Positions 7,632 to 15,012 of a stretch of DNA of 64,000 bases are shown piece after piece. The number at the start of each line of letters is the position of its first letter. Position 1 is the stretch's first letter. Where the stretch lies: the NCBI GenBank assembly GCA_021203205.1, contig JAJQBQ010000046.1, positions 1-64,000 on the forward strand, given 5' to 3'. Origin of the DNA: Lachnospiraceae bacterium. Lineage in GTDB: Bacteria; Bacillota; Clostridia; Lachnospirales; Lachnospiraceae. A program made the position numbers and the translations under genes. The notes below the pieces were generated by a model that was given only the letters and a program-made list of their open reading frames with translations, searched no databases and was not told the origin of the DNA.

Positions 7632-7883
7632 ATGCTGGAATTTAAGTACGACACGCAGCTGCTGATCGAGGGCGAGGACCTGGATGAGGATGAGATCAGC
7701 GAGTATTTCACGGAGAACTTCAAGGGCGACTGCCTTCTGGCCGTGGGCGACGAGGAACTGATCAAGATTCATTTCCACACGAACGAGCCCTGGAAGGTGC
7801 TGGAGTATTGCTCGACGCTCGGCGAGATCTATGATATTGTGGTGGAGGATATGGATCGGCAGTCGAGAGGATTGCACGGATGA
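7632..7883 (+). CDS. Stand-alone FakA/DAK C-terminal-domain protein
   Basis: The 83-residue protein matches the C-terminal domain of DhaK-related fatty acid kinase FakA (annotated in many clostridia as kinase to dihydroxyacetone kinase). Diagnostic text is LLIEGEDLDEDEISEYF near 10-26, LLAVGDEELIKIHFHTNEPWKVLEY near 35-59 (two pieces of this, GDEELIKIHFHTN and EPWKVLEY) and DIVVEDM near the end. The ATP-binding DhaL part is absent, so it cannot be a kinase by itself. It has its own promoter and terminator, and a clear AGAGG site, so it is an independent gene and not a broken FakA. A short in-frame reading stretch (7884-7952, 22 codons) follows at once and may be chance. Confidence 0.8.
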   Translation: MLEFKYDTQLLIEGEDLDEDEISEYFTENFKGDCLLAVGDEELIKIHFHTNEPWKVLEYCSTLGEIYDIVVEDMDRQSRGLHG

Positions 7884-7968
7884 ATGCGTGAGTATCATCG
7901 CGATGACGCTTCCATCATGAAATGGTATGATGAATTTCTGACGCAGGTATAAAACAAAACAGCACGCG

Positions 7969-7999
7969 AAAAAATCTGCCTGACGCGGGCAGATTTTTT
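7969..7999 (+). terminator. Intrinsic terminator after the FakA-C gene
   Basis: AAAAAATCTGCC (7969-7980) pairs with GGCAGATTTTTT (7988-7999), with a 7-nt loop and a U-run within the stem's 3' arm. Confidence 0.85.
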
Positions 8000-8003
8000 C
8001 GGC

Positions 8004-8032
8004 TTGACAGAGACTCATCGTTTTGATAGCAT
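8004..8032 (+). promoter_or_regulatory. Probable promoter of the gene at 8201
   Basis: TTGACA (8004-8009) and TAGCAT (8027-8032) with 17-nt spacing. The ~170-nt leader that follows holds the palindromes at 8076-8089 and 8137-8152. Confidence 0.5.
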
Positions 8033-8075
8033 ACACAAAAGTTAATGATACCACGGATCGCTTCGCGTTGACTTT

Positions 8076-8089
8076 TGACCCTAGTGTCA
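8076..8089. repeat. Intergenic palindrome TGACNCCGGNGTCA, degenerate site
   Basis: TGACCCTAGTGTCA, followed by CAAAATATGATTT. It is one of six related intergenic sites in the window and lies in the leader of the gene at 8201. Confidence 0.45.
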
Positions 8090-8136
8090 CAAAATATGAT
8101 TTCGCACGAACAGCGGAGGAGTTTGCAACATAGTGT

Positions 8137-8152
8137 CTATTCACGTGAATAG
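8137..8152. repeat. Perfect 16-bp palindrome CTATTCACGTGAATAG
   Basis: The half-site CTATTCAC also forms the left end of the large folded repeat at 23481 and of its short relative at 53153. It lies ~50 nt before the ATG at 8201 and could be an operator or a minimal repeat remnant. Confidence 0.5.
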
Positions 8153-8200
8153 TATCTGCAAATGGGAGGAGAAACGGAAGATTTCGGAGGTGGATGTACT

Positions 8201-8680
8201 ATGAATTCTGAAAGCAAGTGGAGTAAGTTTCGGAGAGTGGCGGTACGCATTTTTGACACGGTGGCGCACGCTGTGCTGATCACGGCGGGCTTCTGGATGT
8301 TTACCCTGTTTTTGTCGAGACATGTGGGGGAGTTCATCAGCCTGACGGCGGTGGTGGCGCTGTGGATCCTGCTGGCGGTGTGTTTCGCGGCGCTGGTATA
8401 CCTGTTTTACAGCATCTACGACCCGAAGGATAAACACAGAACGTATATTGTCCGACCTCTTTGCACGGCGGGAACCGGTGTGCTGATGGAGGTACTTGTG
8501 TTTATCCTGATCATGATCGTCGGGAAGTTTACGTGGAATATTATCGTGGTCATGGTGGTGATCGCCATCTATTTCCTCACGGAATTTCTTTCGATCTTCG
8601 GACACATGGGAAAGAAGGAAAAGAAGAAGGAGCAGCCGAAAAAGAAGAAGAGCAGCGTTTACGTGAGGCGGAAGAGGTAA
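8201..8680 (+). CDS. Four-helix membrane protein, unrecognised
   Basis: The 159-residue protein has a short basic N-terminus, four hydrophobic segments (about 20-38, 45-66, 86-105 and 107-126) and a strongly basic Lys-rich tail (KKEKKKEQPKKKKSS). The tail should be cytoplasmic. ATG 8201 is preferred over an in-frame ATG at 8162 because GGAGG lies 10 nt before it. I do not recognise a family. It stands alone between two intergenic regions. Confidence 0.75.
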   Translation: MNSESKWSKFRRVAVRIFDTVAHAVLITAGFWMFTLFLSRHVGEFISLTAVVALWILLAVCFAALVYLFYSIYDPKDKHRTYIVRPLCTAGTGVLMEVLVFILIMIVGKFTWNIIVVMVVIAIYFLTEFLSIFGHMGKKEKKKEQPKKKKSSVYVRRKR

Positions 8681-8914
8681 ATTTGAATTCTGAAATATTC
8701 GGATTCCGCTCATTATGACCACTATATTTGTCATTATGACCGCATCCACGTGTTCTGTGGATCATAAAAACCATAGGATTCTGACAACGTCGTGGGTTTG
8801 GAAAATGAAGGAAGGTCTTGCTAAAGAAACGTGAGGCAGGCCTTATGAAGTTGGCGCAGAAGTTTTGCAGATAAGAGAACTGTAACAGTATATGGGAGAG
8901 ACCAGAATCAAGCT

Positions 8915-10663
8915 ATGTGGAAATTACTGAAATATCTGAAAAGTTACCGGAAGGAGAGCATTCTCGCGCCGCTGTTTAAGATGCTGGAGGCGACGTTCGA
9001 ACTGCTGATTCCGATCGTTATGAAAAATATGGTGGACACCGGCATCGCGAACCGGGACACCGGCTATATTGTGAAGATGTGCCTGCTGATGGTGCTGCTG
9101 GGCCTGATCGGCTTCGCGTGCTCCATCACGGCGCAGTATTTTGCTGCGCGGGCGGCCACCGGTTTCGCGGCGAAGCTCAGGCAGGAGCTGTACCGCCACA
9201 TCCAGTCGCTCTCCTACCGGGAGTTCGACCGCATCGGCACATCCACCATGATCACGCGAATGACCAGCGACATCAACCAGATCCAGACCGGCGTGAACCT
9301 TGTTCTGCGCCTCTTTTTGCGCTCCCCGTTCATCGTGTTCGGCGCCATGATCATGGCGTTTACGTTGGATGTGAAGAGTGCGCTGATCTTTGTGGTGACG
9401 ATCCCGCTGCTGTCTGTTGTGGTGTTCGGCGTGATGCTGGCCAGCATTCCGCTCTACAGAAAGGTACAGGAAGCGCTGGATAAGGTGGTGACCCTCACCC
9501 GCTGGAATTTAAACGGTGTGCGCGTGATCCGCGCGTTTTGCCGGGAGGAAGCGGAGCAGAAGGAGTTTGAAAAAGAAAACGGTGCCCTGAATCATCTTCA
9601 GATCGTGGCGGGGCGCGTCACGGCGGTCATGAATCCGCTCACCTGCGTTATTGTTAACGGCGCTATCGCCGCGATCCTGTGGTTCGGGGGCACGCAGGTA
9701 AATATCGGTGTTTACGAGACCGGCACGGTCATCGCGCTGGTGAATTATATGTCGCAGATCCTGACCGAGCTGGTGAAGCTGGCGAATCTGATCATCACCG
9801 TCACGAAGGCGGTGGCCTGCGGCAACCGTGTGCAGGCGATTTTCGAGATGGAGAACGGGTTGGCGGAAGCAGAGTATATTTCGGAAAGCGAAGCGGAAAA
9901 CAGGTCAGAATCGCCTGCCGTGCAGTTCCGCCATGTCACTCTGACCTACCAGAACGCCGGCATGCCATCGCTCTACGATATCGATTTTACCGCGAAGCGC
10001 GGGCAGACCATCGGCATTATCGGAGGCACCGGATCCGGGAAAACCTCTGTGGTGAATCTAATCCCGCGGTTTTACGATGCCACGGAAGGCGAAGTGCTGG
10101 TGGACGGGAAGAATGTAAAAGAAAATAATCCCCTCCGCGATCTCCGCGCCAAAATCGGCGTGGTGCCCCAGAAGGCCGTACTCTTCGCCGGAACCATCCG
10201 CGACAACATGTGCTGGGGAAAGAAAGATGCCACGGACGAGGAGATCTGGCAGGCGCTCCGCCTGGCGCAGGCAGCGGAATTTGTCGAAAAGAAGGAAGGC
10301 GGGCTGGATTTCGCCATCACCCAGGGCGGTCGGAACCTGTCCGGCGGACAGCGTCAGCGCCTTACCATCGCCAGAGCGCTGGTAAAGCAGCTGGAAATTC
10401 TGATCCTGGACGACAGCGCGTCGGCGCTGGATTACGCCACGGATGCCGCGCTGCGCGAGAGCTTAAAGCATCTGCCCGGAAACCCGACGGTGTTCATCGT
10501 ATCCCAGCGCACATCCTCCCTGCAGAGTGCGGACTGCATTCTTGTGATGGAGGACGGACACATGGTGGGGAAAGGAACTCATGAAGAGCTGCTTAAATCC
10601 TGCGATATTTACCGGGAAATTCACCATGCGCAGTTTCCGGAGGAGGGAGTGAAGGTTTCATGA
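8915..10663 (+). CDS. ABC exporter half-transporter, degenerate-site subunit
   Basis: A 582-residue type IV ABC exporter half: six-helix membrane domain (about 1-310) then an ATPase domain. Walker A GGTGSGKTS is at about 370-378, the signature LSGGQRQR near 475 and Walker B LEILILDDSASALD near 494-507. The catalytic Glu after Walker B is replaced by Asp (LDDS), the mark of the degenerate site in heterodimeric exporters such as TM287/288. The next gene overlaps by 4 nt (ATGA) and encodes the partner. A GGGAGAG motif lies about 15 nt upstream of the ATG, rather far. Substrate unknown; drugs, peptides or lipids are all possible. Confidence 0.93.
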   Translation: MWKLLKYLKSYRKESILAPLFKMLEATFELLIPIVMKNMVDTGIANRDTGYIVKMCLLMVLLGLIGFACSITAQYFAARAATGFAAKLRQELYRHIQSLSYREFDRIGTSTMITRMTSDINQIQTGVNLVLRLFLRSPFIVFGAMIMAFTLDVKSALIFVVTIPLLSVVVFGVMLASIPLYRKVQEALDKVVTLTRWNLNGVRVIRAFCREEAEQKEFEKENGALNHLQIVAGRVTAVMNPLTCVIVNGAIAAILWFGGTQVNIGVYETGTVIALVNYMSQILTELVKLANLIITVTKAVACGNRVQAIFEMENGLAEAEYISESEAENRSESPAVQFRHVTLTYQNAGMPSLYDIDFTAKRGQTIGIIGGTGSGKTSVVNLIPRFYDATEGEVLVDGKNVKENNPLRDLRAKIGVVPQKAVLFAGTIRDNMCWGKKDATDEEIWQALRLAQAAEFVEKKEGGLDFAITQGGRNLSGGQRQRLTIARALVKQLEILILDDSASALDYATDAALRESLKHLPGNPTVFIVSQRTSSLQSADCILVMEDGHMVGKGTHEELLKSCDIYREIHHAQFPEEGVKVS

Positions 10664-12585
10664 ACGGTAAAAAAGAGAAAAAAAACGGCCAGGCGGCCGT
10701 CATGAAGAAAATTCTGCACTCCATCGCGCCGTACCGTCTCACGGTCATCGTCTCCATTATCATGGCGGCGGCCAGCGTGCTTTTTACGCTGTATTTGCCG
10801 ATCCTCTCCGGCCAGGCCATCGATTATATTATAGGCTACAACGATGTGGATTTTGACGCGATCCTTCGGATCATACGAAACATGATCTTTGCCATTGCCG
10901 GCGCGGCGCTGTCTCAGTGGATCATGAACATTGCCAACAACCGCATCACCTACCGGGTGATCCGCGACATGCGTGAGGCGGCGTTTCGAAAAATCGAGGT
11001 TCTGCCGTTAGGGTATCTGGACAGCAATTCCACCGGAAATATCGTGAGCCGCGTGGTGGCGGATGTGGACCAGTTTGCGGACGGCCTGCTGATGGGCTTT
11101 TCCCAGCTGTTCACGGGTGTGATCACCATCGCAGGGACCTTATTTTTCCTGTTTCGCGCGGATGTGGGCATTGCGCTGGTGGTAGTGCTCATCACACCGG
11201 TGTCGCTGTTCGCGGCGGCGTTTGTGGCGAAGCGCACCTACAGCATGTTTTTGCAGCAGTCCGCGACCCGCGGGGAGCAGACCGCGCTGATCGATGAGAT
11301 GATCGGCAACCAGAAGGTGGTGCAGGCCTTCGGCTATGAAGATGAATCGCTGAGCCGTTTCACGGAGATCAACGAGCGGCTGCGGGACTGCTCGCTGAAA
11401 GCCACGTTCTTTTCCTCCATCACCAACCCCACGACCCGCTTCGTCAACAGCCTGGTGTACACAGGCGTCGGCCTGACCGGCGCACTCACCGTCATCAGCG
11501 GGGGCATCACCGTCGGCACGCTGACCTGCCTCTTGAGTTACGCAAACCAGTATACAAAGCCCTTCAACGAGATCAGCGGCGTGGTCACGGAGCTGCAGAA
11601 CGCCATCGCCTGCGCGGAGCGTATCTACAAGCTTATCGATGAGGTGCCGGAGGTGCCGGACGCGGAGGATGCGGTGGAACTGGGGAAAACATCAACTGCG
11701 GAGAATATGTCTGAGTCAGGGAAAACTACCGTAGCGGAAGGAGCAAAAAAGGCCAACAAAACAGTTGCGGTACAGAAAGTAACGAACATGAGAAAGAATT
11801 CCTCTGCGGAATACGAGAAAAATGAAGTGGAAGCTATCGGCAAAAATGCTACCACCGGCGAAGTTGTGCTGGATCACGTAGCCTTCTCTTACGTCCCGGA
11901 AAAGCCGCTGATCGAGAACCTGAATCTTTCCGTGCGCCCGGGGCAGCGTATCGCCATCGTCGGGCCTACCGGCTGCGGCAAGACCACCATGATCAACCTG
12001 CTGATGCGTTTTTACGATGTAAATGCGGGCAGTATCCGGGTGGACGGGGAGGACATTCGCCACATCGCCAGGCACAGTCTGCGGAGCAATTACGGCATGG
12101 TGCTGCAGGACACCTGGCTGAAGCCGGGGACCGTTCGCGAAAATATCAAGCTTGGGAAACCGGATGCCACGGATGAAGAGATGATCGCGGCAGCGAAGGC
12201 GGCCCACGCCCACAGCTTTATTGAGCGACTGCCCGAGGGCTACGACACAGTGGTCACCGAGGACGGCGACGGCCTGTCCCAGGGACAGAAACAGCTGCTG
12301 TGCATCACCCGCGTTATGCTGGATCTTCCGCCGATGCTGATCCTGGACGAGGCCACATCCTCCATCGACACCCGCACGGAGCAGCGTATCCAGCGCGCCT
12401 TCGCGAAGATGATGGCCGGGCGCACCAGCTTCATCATCGCCCACCGGCTCTCCACCATCCGGGATGCAGATGTCATTCTGGTGATGCGTGACGGCCACAT
12501 TATAGAGCAGGGACGTCATGAAGAACTGCTCGAAAAAGGCGGATTCTACGCCGAACTTTATATGAGCCAGCTGAGGCGGGCGTGA
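10660..12585 (+). CDS. ABC exporter half-transporter, catalytic partner
   Basis: A 641-residue exporter half with its start overlapping the stop of the partner gene. The membrane domain covers about 1-330 and the ATPase about 403-641. Walker A GPTGCGKTT is at about 436, signature LSQGQKQL near 539, and Walker B MLILDEATSS has the intact catalytic Glu near 564. Between the two domains sits a ~68-residue low-complexity linker (about 335-402, rich in Lys, Ala, Glu, Thr) not usual for this family and resembling insertions in other genes here. Together the two genes should make a heterodimeric exporter with one active and one degenerate ATP site. Confidence 0.94.
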   Translation: MNGKKEKKNGQAAVMKKILHSIAPYRLTVIVSIIMAAASVLFTLYLPILSGQAIDYIIGYNDVDFDAILRIIRNMIFAIAGAALSQWIMNIANNRITYRVIRDMREAAFRKIEVLPLGYLDSNSTGNIVSRVVADVDQFADGLLMGFSQLFTGVITIAGTLFFLFRADVGIALVVVLITPVSLFAAAFVAKRTYSMFLQQSATRGEQTALIDEMIGNQKVVQAFGYEDESLSRFTEINERLRDCSLKATFFSSITNPTTRFVNSLVYTGVGLTGALTVISGGITVGTLTCLLSYANQYTKPFNEISGVVTELQNAIACAERIYKLIDEVPEVPDAEDAVELGKTSTAENMSESGKTTVAEGAKKANKTVAVQKVTNMRKNSSAEYEKNEVEAIGKNATTGEVVLDHVAFSYVPEKPLIENLNLSVRPGQRIAIVGPTGCGKTTMINLLMRFYDVNAGSIRVDGEDIRHIARHSLRSNYGMVLQDTWLKPGTVRENIKLGKPDATDEEMIAAAKAAHAHSFIERLPEGYDTVVTEDGDGLSQGQKQLLCITRVMLDLPPMLILDEATSSIDTRTEQRIQRAFAKMMAGRTSFIIAHRLSTIRDADVILVMRDGHIIEQGRHEELLEKGGFYAELYMSQLRRA

Positions 12586-12592
12586 GAAAATT

Positions 12593-12665
12593 GGTTCACG
12601 AGTCAAAAGCTTTCTCCTGCGACATGTTTGCATGTCAGTGGGAGGAAGAATTGCCCAGACGGACC
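12593..12665. repeat. 73-nt hairpin repeat, copy 1
   Basis: A long imperfect hairpin with core GACATG-TTTG-CATGTC and outer arms GGTTC and GGACC, beginning 7 nt after the ABC exporter stop. A 73-nt relative lies in reverse orientation at 53263-53335 and shares GGTTCA, CAAAAG, TTCTCC, CGACAT and GCATGTCAGTGG blocks. Confidence 0.65.
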
Positions 12666-12688
12666 GGAAAATGGCAGGCAAGATGATA

Positions 12689-12717
12689 TAAAAAACCGCA
12701 TGATGAAAATCATGCGG
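12689..12717 (-). terminator. Terminator of tRNA-Pro
   Basis: On the minus strand CCGCATGAT pairs with ATCATGCGG around a TTTC loop and is followed by seven T (A at 12689-12695 on plus). It lies 9 nt past the tRNA 3' end. The plus strand has only a short T-run, so it may also stop the exporter transcript weakly. Confidence 0.85.
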
Positions 12718-12725
12718 CATTTTAA

Positions 12726-12799
12726 TCGGGGTGACGTGACTTGAACACGCGGCCTCATCGTCCCGAACGATGCGCTCTACCAAACTGAGCCACACCCCG
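12726..12799 (-). tRNA. tRNA-Pro (anticodon CGG)
   Basis: The reverse complement folds into a full cloverleaf: acceptor CGGGGTG/CACCCCG with discriminator A, D-stem GCTC/GAGC, anticodon stem CATCG/CGATG with loop TTCGGGA giving anticodon CGG, and T-arm GCGTG-TTCAAGT-CACGT. The CCA end is not encoded. Confidence 0.95.
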
Positions 12800-12841
12800 A
12801 AAGCGAAGTGTATGATAATCCATTTCTCAGAATTTGTCAAC

Positions 12842-12932
12842 CGATTTTTATAAAAATTTTACTGGCCCGATTTTTATAAAAATTTTACTGGCCCCGATTT
12901 TTATAAAAATTTTACTGGCCAAATTTTACTGG
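12842..12932. repeat. Tandem 26-bp repeat (three copies plus a part)
   Basis: Units CGATTTTTATAAAAATTTTA followed by CTGGCC occur at 12842-12867, 12868-12893 and 12895-12920, then a partial AAATTTTACTGG to 12932. Each unit contains the palindrome TTTTTATAAAAA. They lie between the tRNA 5' end and the pyk promoter. Confidence 0.85.
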
Positions 12933-12951
12933 TAAATTATAAAAAAACCGC

Positions 12952-12980
12952 TTCATTCTTTTCAAACTGTGTGGTATACT
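12952..12980 (+). promoter_or_regulatory. Probable pyk promoter
   Basis: A poor -35 TTCATT (12952-12957) and a good -10 TATACT (12975-12980) are 17 nt apart. The resulting leader would be about 165 nt. Confidence 0.55.
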
Positions 12981-13010
12981 AACCACAATTTCGGTTTTAC
13001 AACCAACCCG

Positions 13011-13105
13011 ACGGGCAGGATCGTGTCACCCGCAGGGAAGCGGGAAGGGTCTGCCGCGAAATAACCCGGTGAGTTTGCGCCGCGTTATATCATGTCAGCT
13101 TCTTA
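13011..13105 (+). promoter_or_regulatory. Structured pyk leader, possible cis-regulatory RNA
   Basis: CCCGC and GCGGG around AGGGAA form a hairpin at about 13029-13044, enclosed by GGCAG (about 13015) and CTGCC (about 13051). A further GC-rich segment follows before the ribosome site. I cannot match it to a known riboswitch. Confidence 0.3.
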
Positions 13106-13150
13106 AGAAACGCCGCGTCGAATTACATGTATTCGGGAGGTATCCATACC

Positions 13151-14581
13151 ATGAGAAAAACGAAAATTGTATGTACACTTGGGCCGTCGACGGATGACGA
13201 AAATGTCCTGCGCGAGATGATACGGGAAGGCATGGATGTCGCCCGGTTCAACTTCTCCCACGGCACCCACAAGGAGCAGCTGAAAAGACTGAAGGTATTA
13301 AGAAGGCTCCGCGATGAGGAGGACAGGCCCATCGCCGCACTGCTCGACACGAAGGGGCCGGAGATCCGCCTGAAGACCTTCGTGGATAACAAGGTTCACC
13401 TGGATGAAGGCCAGACCTTCACGCTGACCTCCCGTGAGGTCGAGGGGACAAAGGACATCGTCTCCATTTCCTACAAGGATCTTCCGTCGGATGTTTCCGT
13501 GGGAACGCGGATTCTGATCGATGACGGCCTGATTGAAATGTTTGTCGAGGATATCGTGGACGGCACGGACATTGTCTGTAAGGTGGTAAACGGCGGCTAT
13601 GTCTCCAACAAAAAGGGCGTGAATGTGCCGGGCGTGGATCTTTCGATGCCGTTTATCAGCGAGCAGGACCGGGAAGACATTCTCTTCGGCATCGAGGAAG
13701 AGTTTGACTTTATTGCCGCTTCCTTCGTGCGCAATGCCGGAGATATTTTAAAGATTCGCCGTATTCTGGAGGAACAGAACAATTACCGTATCAAGATCAT
13801 CGCCAAGATTGAGAACATGCAGGGTGTAGAGAATATTGACGACATTATTCAGGTGTCGGACGGCATCATGGTAGCCCGCGGCGACATGGGTGTGGAGATT
13901 CCCAGCGAGGAAGTTCCGATCATCCAGAAGATGATCATCCAAAAGGTATACAACGCCGGCAAGCAGGTCATCACCGCCACGCAGATGCTCGACTCCATGA
14001 TCAAGAACCCCAGACCTACGAGAGCCGAGACGGCCGACGTGGCCAACGCCATCTATGACGGCACCAGCGCTATCATGCTTTCCGGCGAGACGGCGGCAGG
14101 CCTGTATCCGATCGAATCGCTGAAGATGATGGCGAAGATCGCGGAGCGTACCGAGCGCGCCATCGACTACACGAAGATCTTCTTCCAGCGGGAGCGCAAG
14201 GCAAACCCAAACGTGACGGACGCCATCTGCCACGCCACCTGCACGACAGCCCACGACCTGAAGGCCCGCGCCATCCTCACGGTGACGAAGTCCGGCGGCT
14301 CTGCCCGCATGATCAGCAAGTATCGCCCCCAGTGCGACATTATCGCCGGTGCGACTTACCCGTATGTTTGCCGCCAGATGAACATGAGCTGGGGCGTGAA
14401 GCCTATCCTTATCGACGAGGAGCAGGACGTGTTCGAACTGTTCGACCACTCCATCAACCAGTGTGTGGATCGCGGATACTTAAAGAGAGACGACCTGGTG
14501 GTCATGACGGCCGGCGTGCCGCTGGGCATGAGCGGCACCACAAACATGCTGAAAGTGCAGGTTGTGGGGCGTAAGTACTGA
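13151..14581 (+). CDS. pyk: Pyruvate kinase
   Basis: Catalyses phosphoenolpyruvate + ADP to pyruvate + ATP, the last step of glycolysis, in the cytoplasm. The 476 residues match the standard core enzyme: MRKTKIVCTLGPSTDDENVL at the N-terminus, ARFNFSHGTHKEQ (about 33-45), the active-site region KIIAKIENMQGVENIDDI, MVARGDMGVEIP, and TAETADVANAIYDGTSAIMLSGETAAGLYP in pieces around 300. The extra PEP-utiliser C-terminal domain of Bacillus enzymes is absent. ATG 13151 follows GGGAGGT; the upstream in-frame ATG at 13127 has no ribosome site. It is monocistronic, between its own promoter and terminator. Confidence 0.98.
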   Translation: MRKTKIVCTLGPSTDDENVLREMIREGMDVARFNFSHGTHKEQLKRLKVLRRLRDEEDRPIAALLDTKGPEIRLKTFVDNKVHLDEGQTFTLTSREVEGTKDIVSISYKDLPSDVSVGTRILIDDGLIEMFVEDIVDGTDIVCKVVNGGYVSNKKGVNVPGVDLSMPFISEQDREDILFGIEEEFDFIAASFVRNAGDILKIRRILEEQNNYRIKIIAKIENMQGVENIDDIIQVSDGIMVARGDMGVEIPSEEVPIIQKMIIQKVYNAGKQVITATQMLDSMIKNPRPTRAETADVANAIYDGTSAIMLSGETAAGLYPIESLKMMAKIAERTERAIDYTKIFFQRERKANPNVTDAICHATCTTAHDLKARAILTVTKSGGSARMISKYRPQCDIIAGATYPYVCRQMNMSWGVKPILIDEEQDVFELFDHSINQCVDRGYLKRDDLVVMTAGVPLGMSGTTNMLKVQVVGRKY

Positions 14582-14609
14582 TGGCGAAATAATGTAGAAA
14601 ATTTTATCC

Positions 14610-14639
14610 CCCGGCAGGTACGAAAGCCTGCCGGGTTTT
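14610..14639 (+). terminator. pyk terminator
   Basis: CCCGGCAGG (14610-14618) pairs with CCTGCCGGG (14627-14635), followed by TTTT. Confidence 0.85.
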
Positions 14640-14738
14640 CATGTGCGCAGGGGTGAGCGGGAAAGATTTACGGTTCATCTTACGCTGCACCCTGAGAGTT
14701 TCATGTGCGCAGGGGTGGGCGGGAAAGATTTACGGTCA
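14637..14738. repeat. Direct repeat of ~38 bp, two copies
   Basis: TTTCATGTGCGCAGGGGTG is followed by (A/G)GCGGGAAAGATTTACGGT at about 14637-14674 and again at about 14699-14736, 62 nt apart. The rest of the 14582-15012 gap shows no gene; an A/T-rich segment near 14830-14870 may hold the promoter of the next gene. Confidence 0.75.
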
Positions 14739-15012
14739 GCCTTCCGCTGTCACACTGCCCGATTTTATGCACACAAGGTCATACAGGAATGTCCGGGAGC
14801 GATCCCTATTTTGAAATTTGTGTGAACTTACAAAAAAAACTGTAGTTTTTCGGCGAAACGTGTTATCATAGCCGGAGTTTTTTGAAGGTATGCCGGATGG
14901 CGGCCGAGATGGAAAGCTCGTGCGAATCGCTCATTTTCATATAAAAATGGGCGGACATTTGACAGACTCCGGAAATGAAAATTTTTGCGGACGCATGAAA
15001 ATGGGGAACAAT

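Noticed and set aside
7884-7952. 22-codon peptide gene directly after the FakA-C gene
   Set aside because: It overlaps no ribosome site of its own and is too short to separate from chance; mentioned only within the neighbouring entry.
11716-12840. Minus-strand frame of 374 codons over the ABC exporter and tRNA
   Set aside because: It runs through the tRNA-Pro gene and opposite the conserved ATPase domain, so it cannot be a real gene.
12842-12932. CRISPR or replication-origin iterons
   Set aside because: The units abut directly, the number is small, and no replication protein lies nearby; dnaG alone does not mark an origin.
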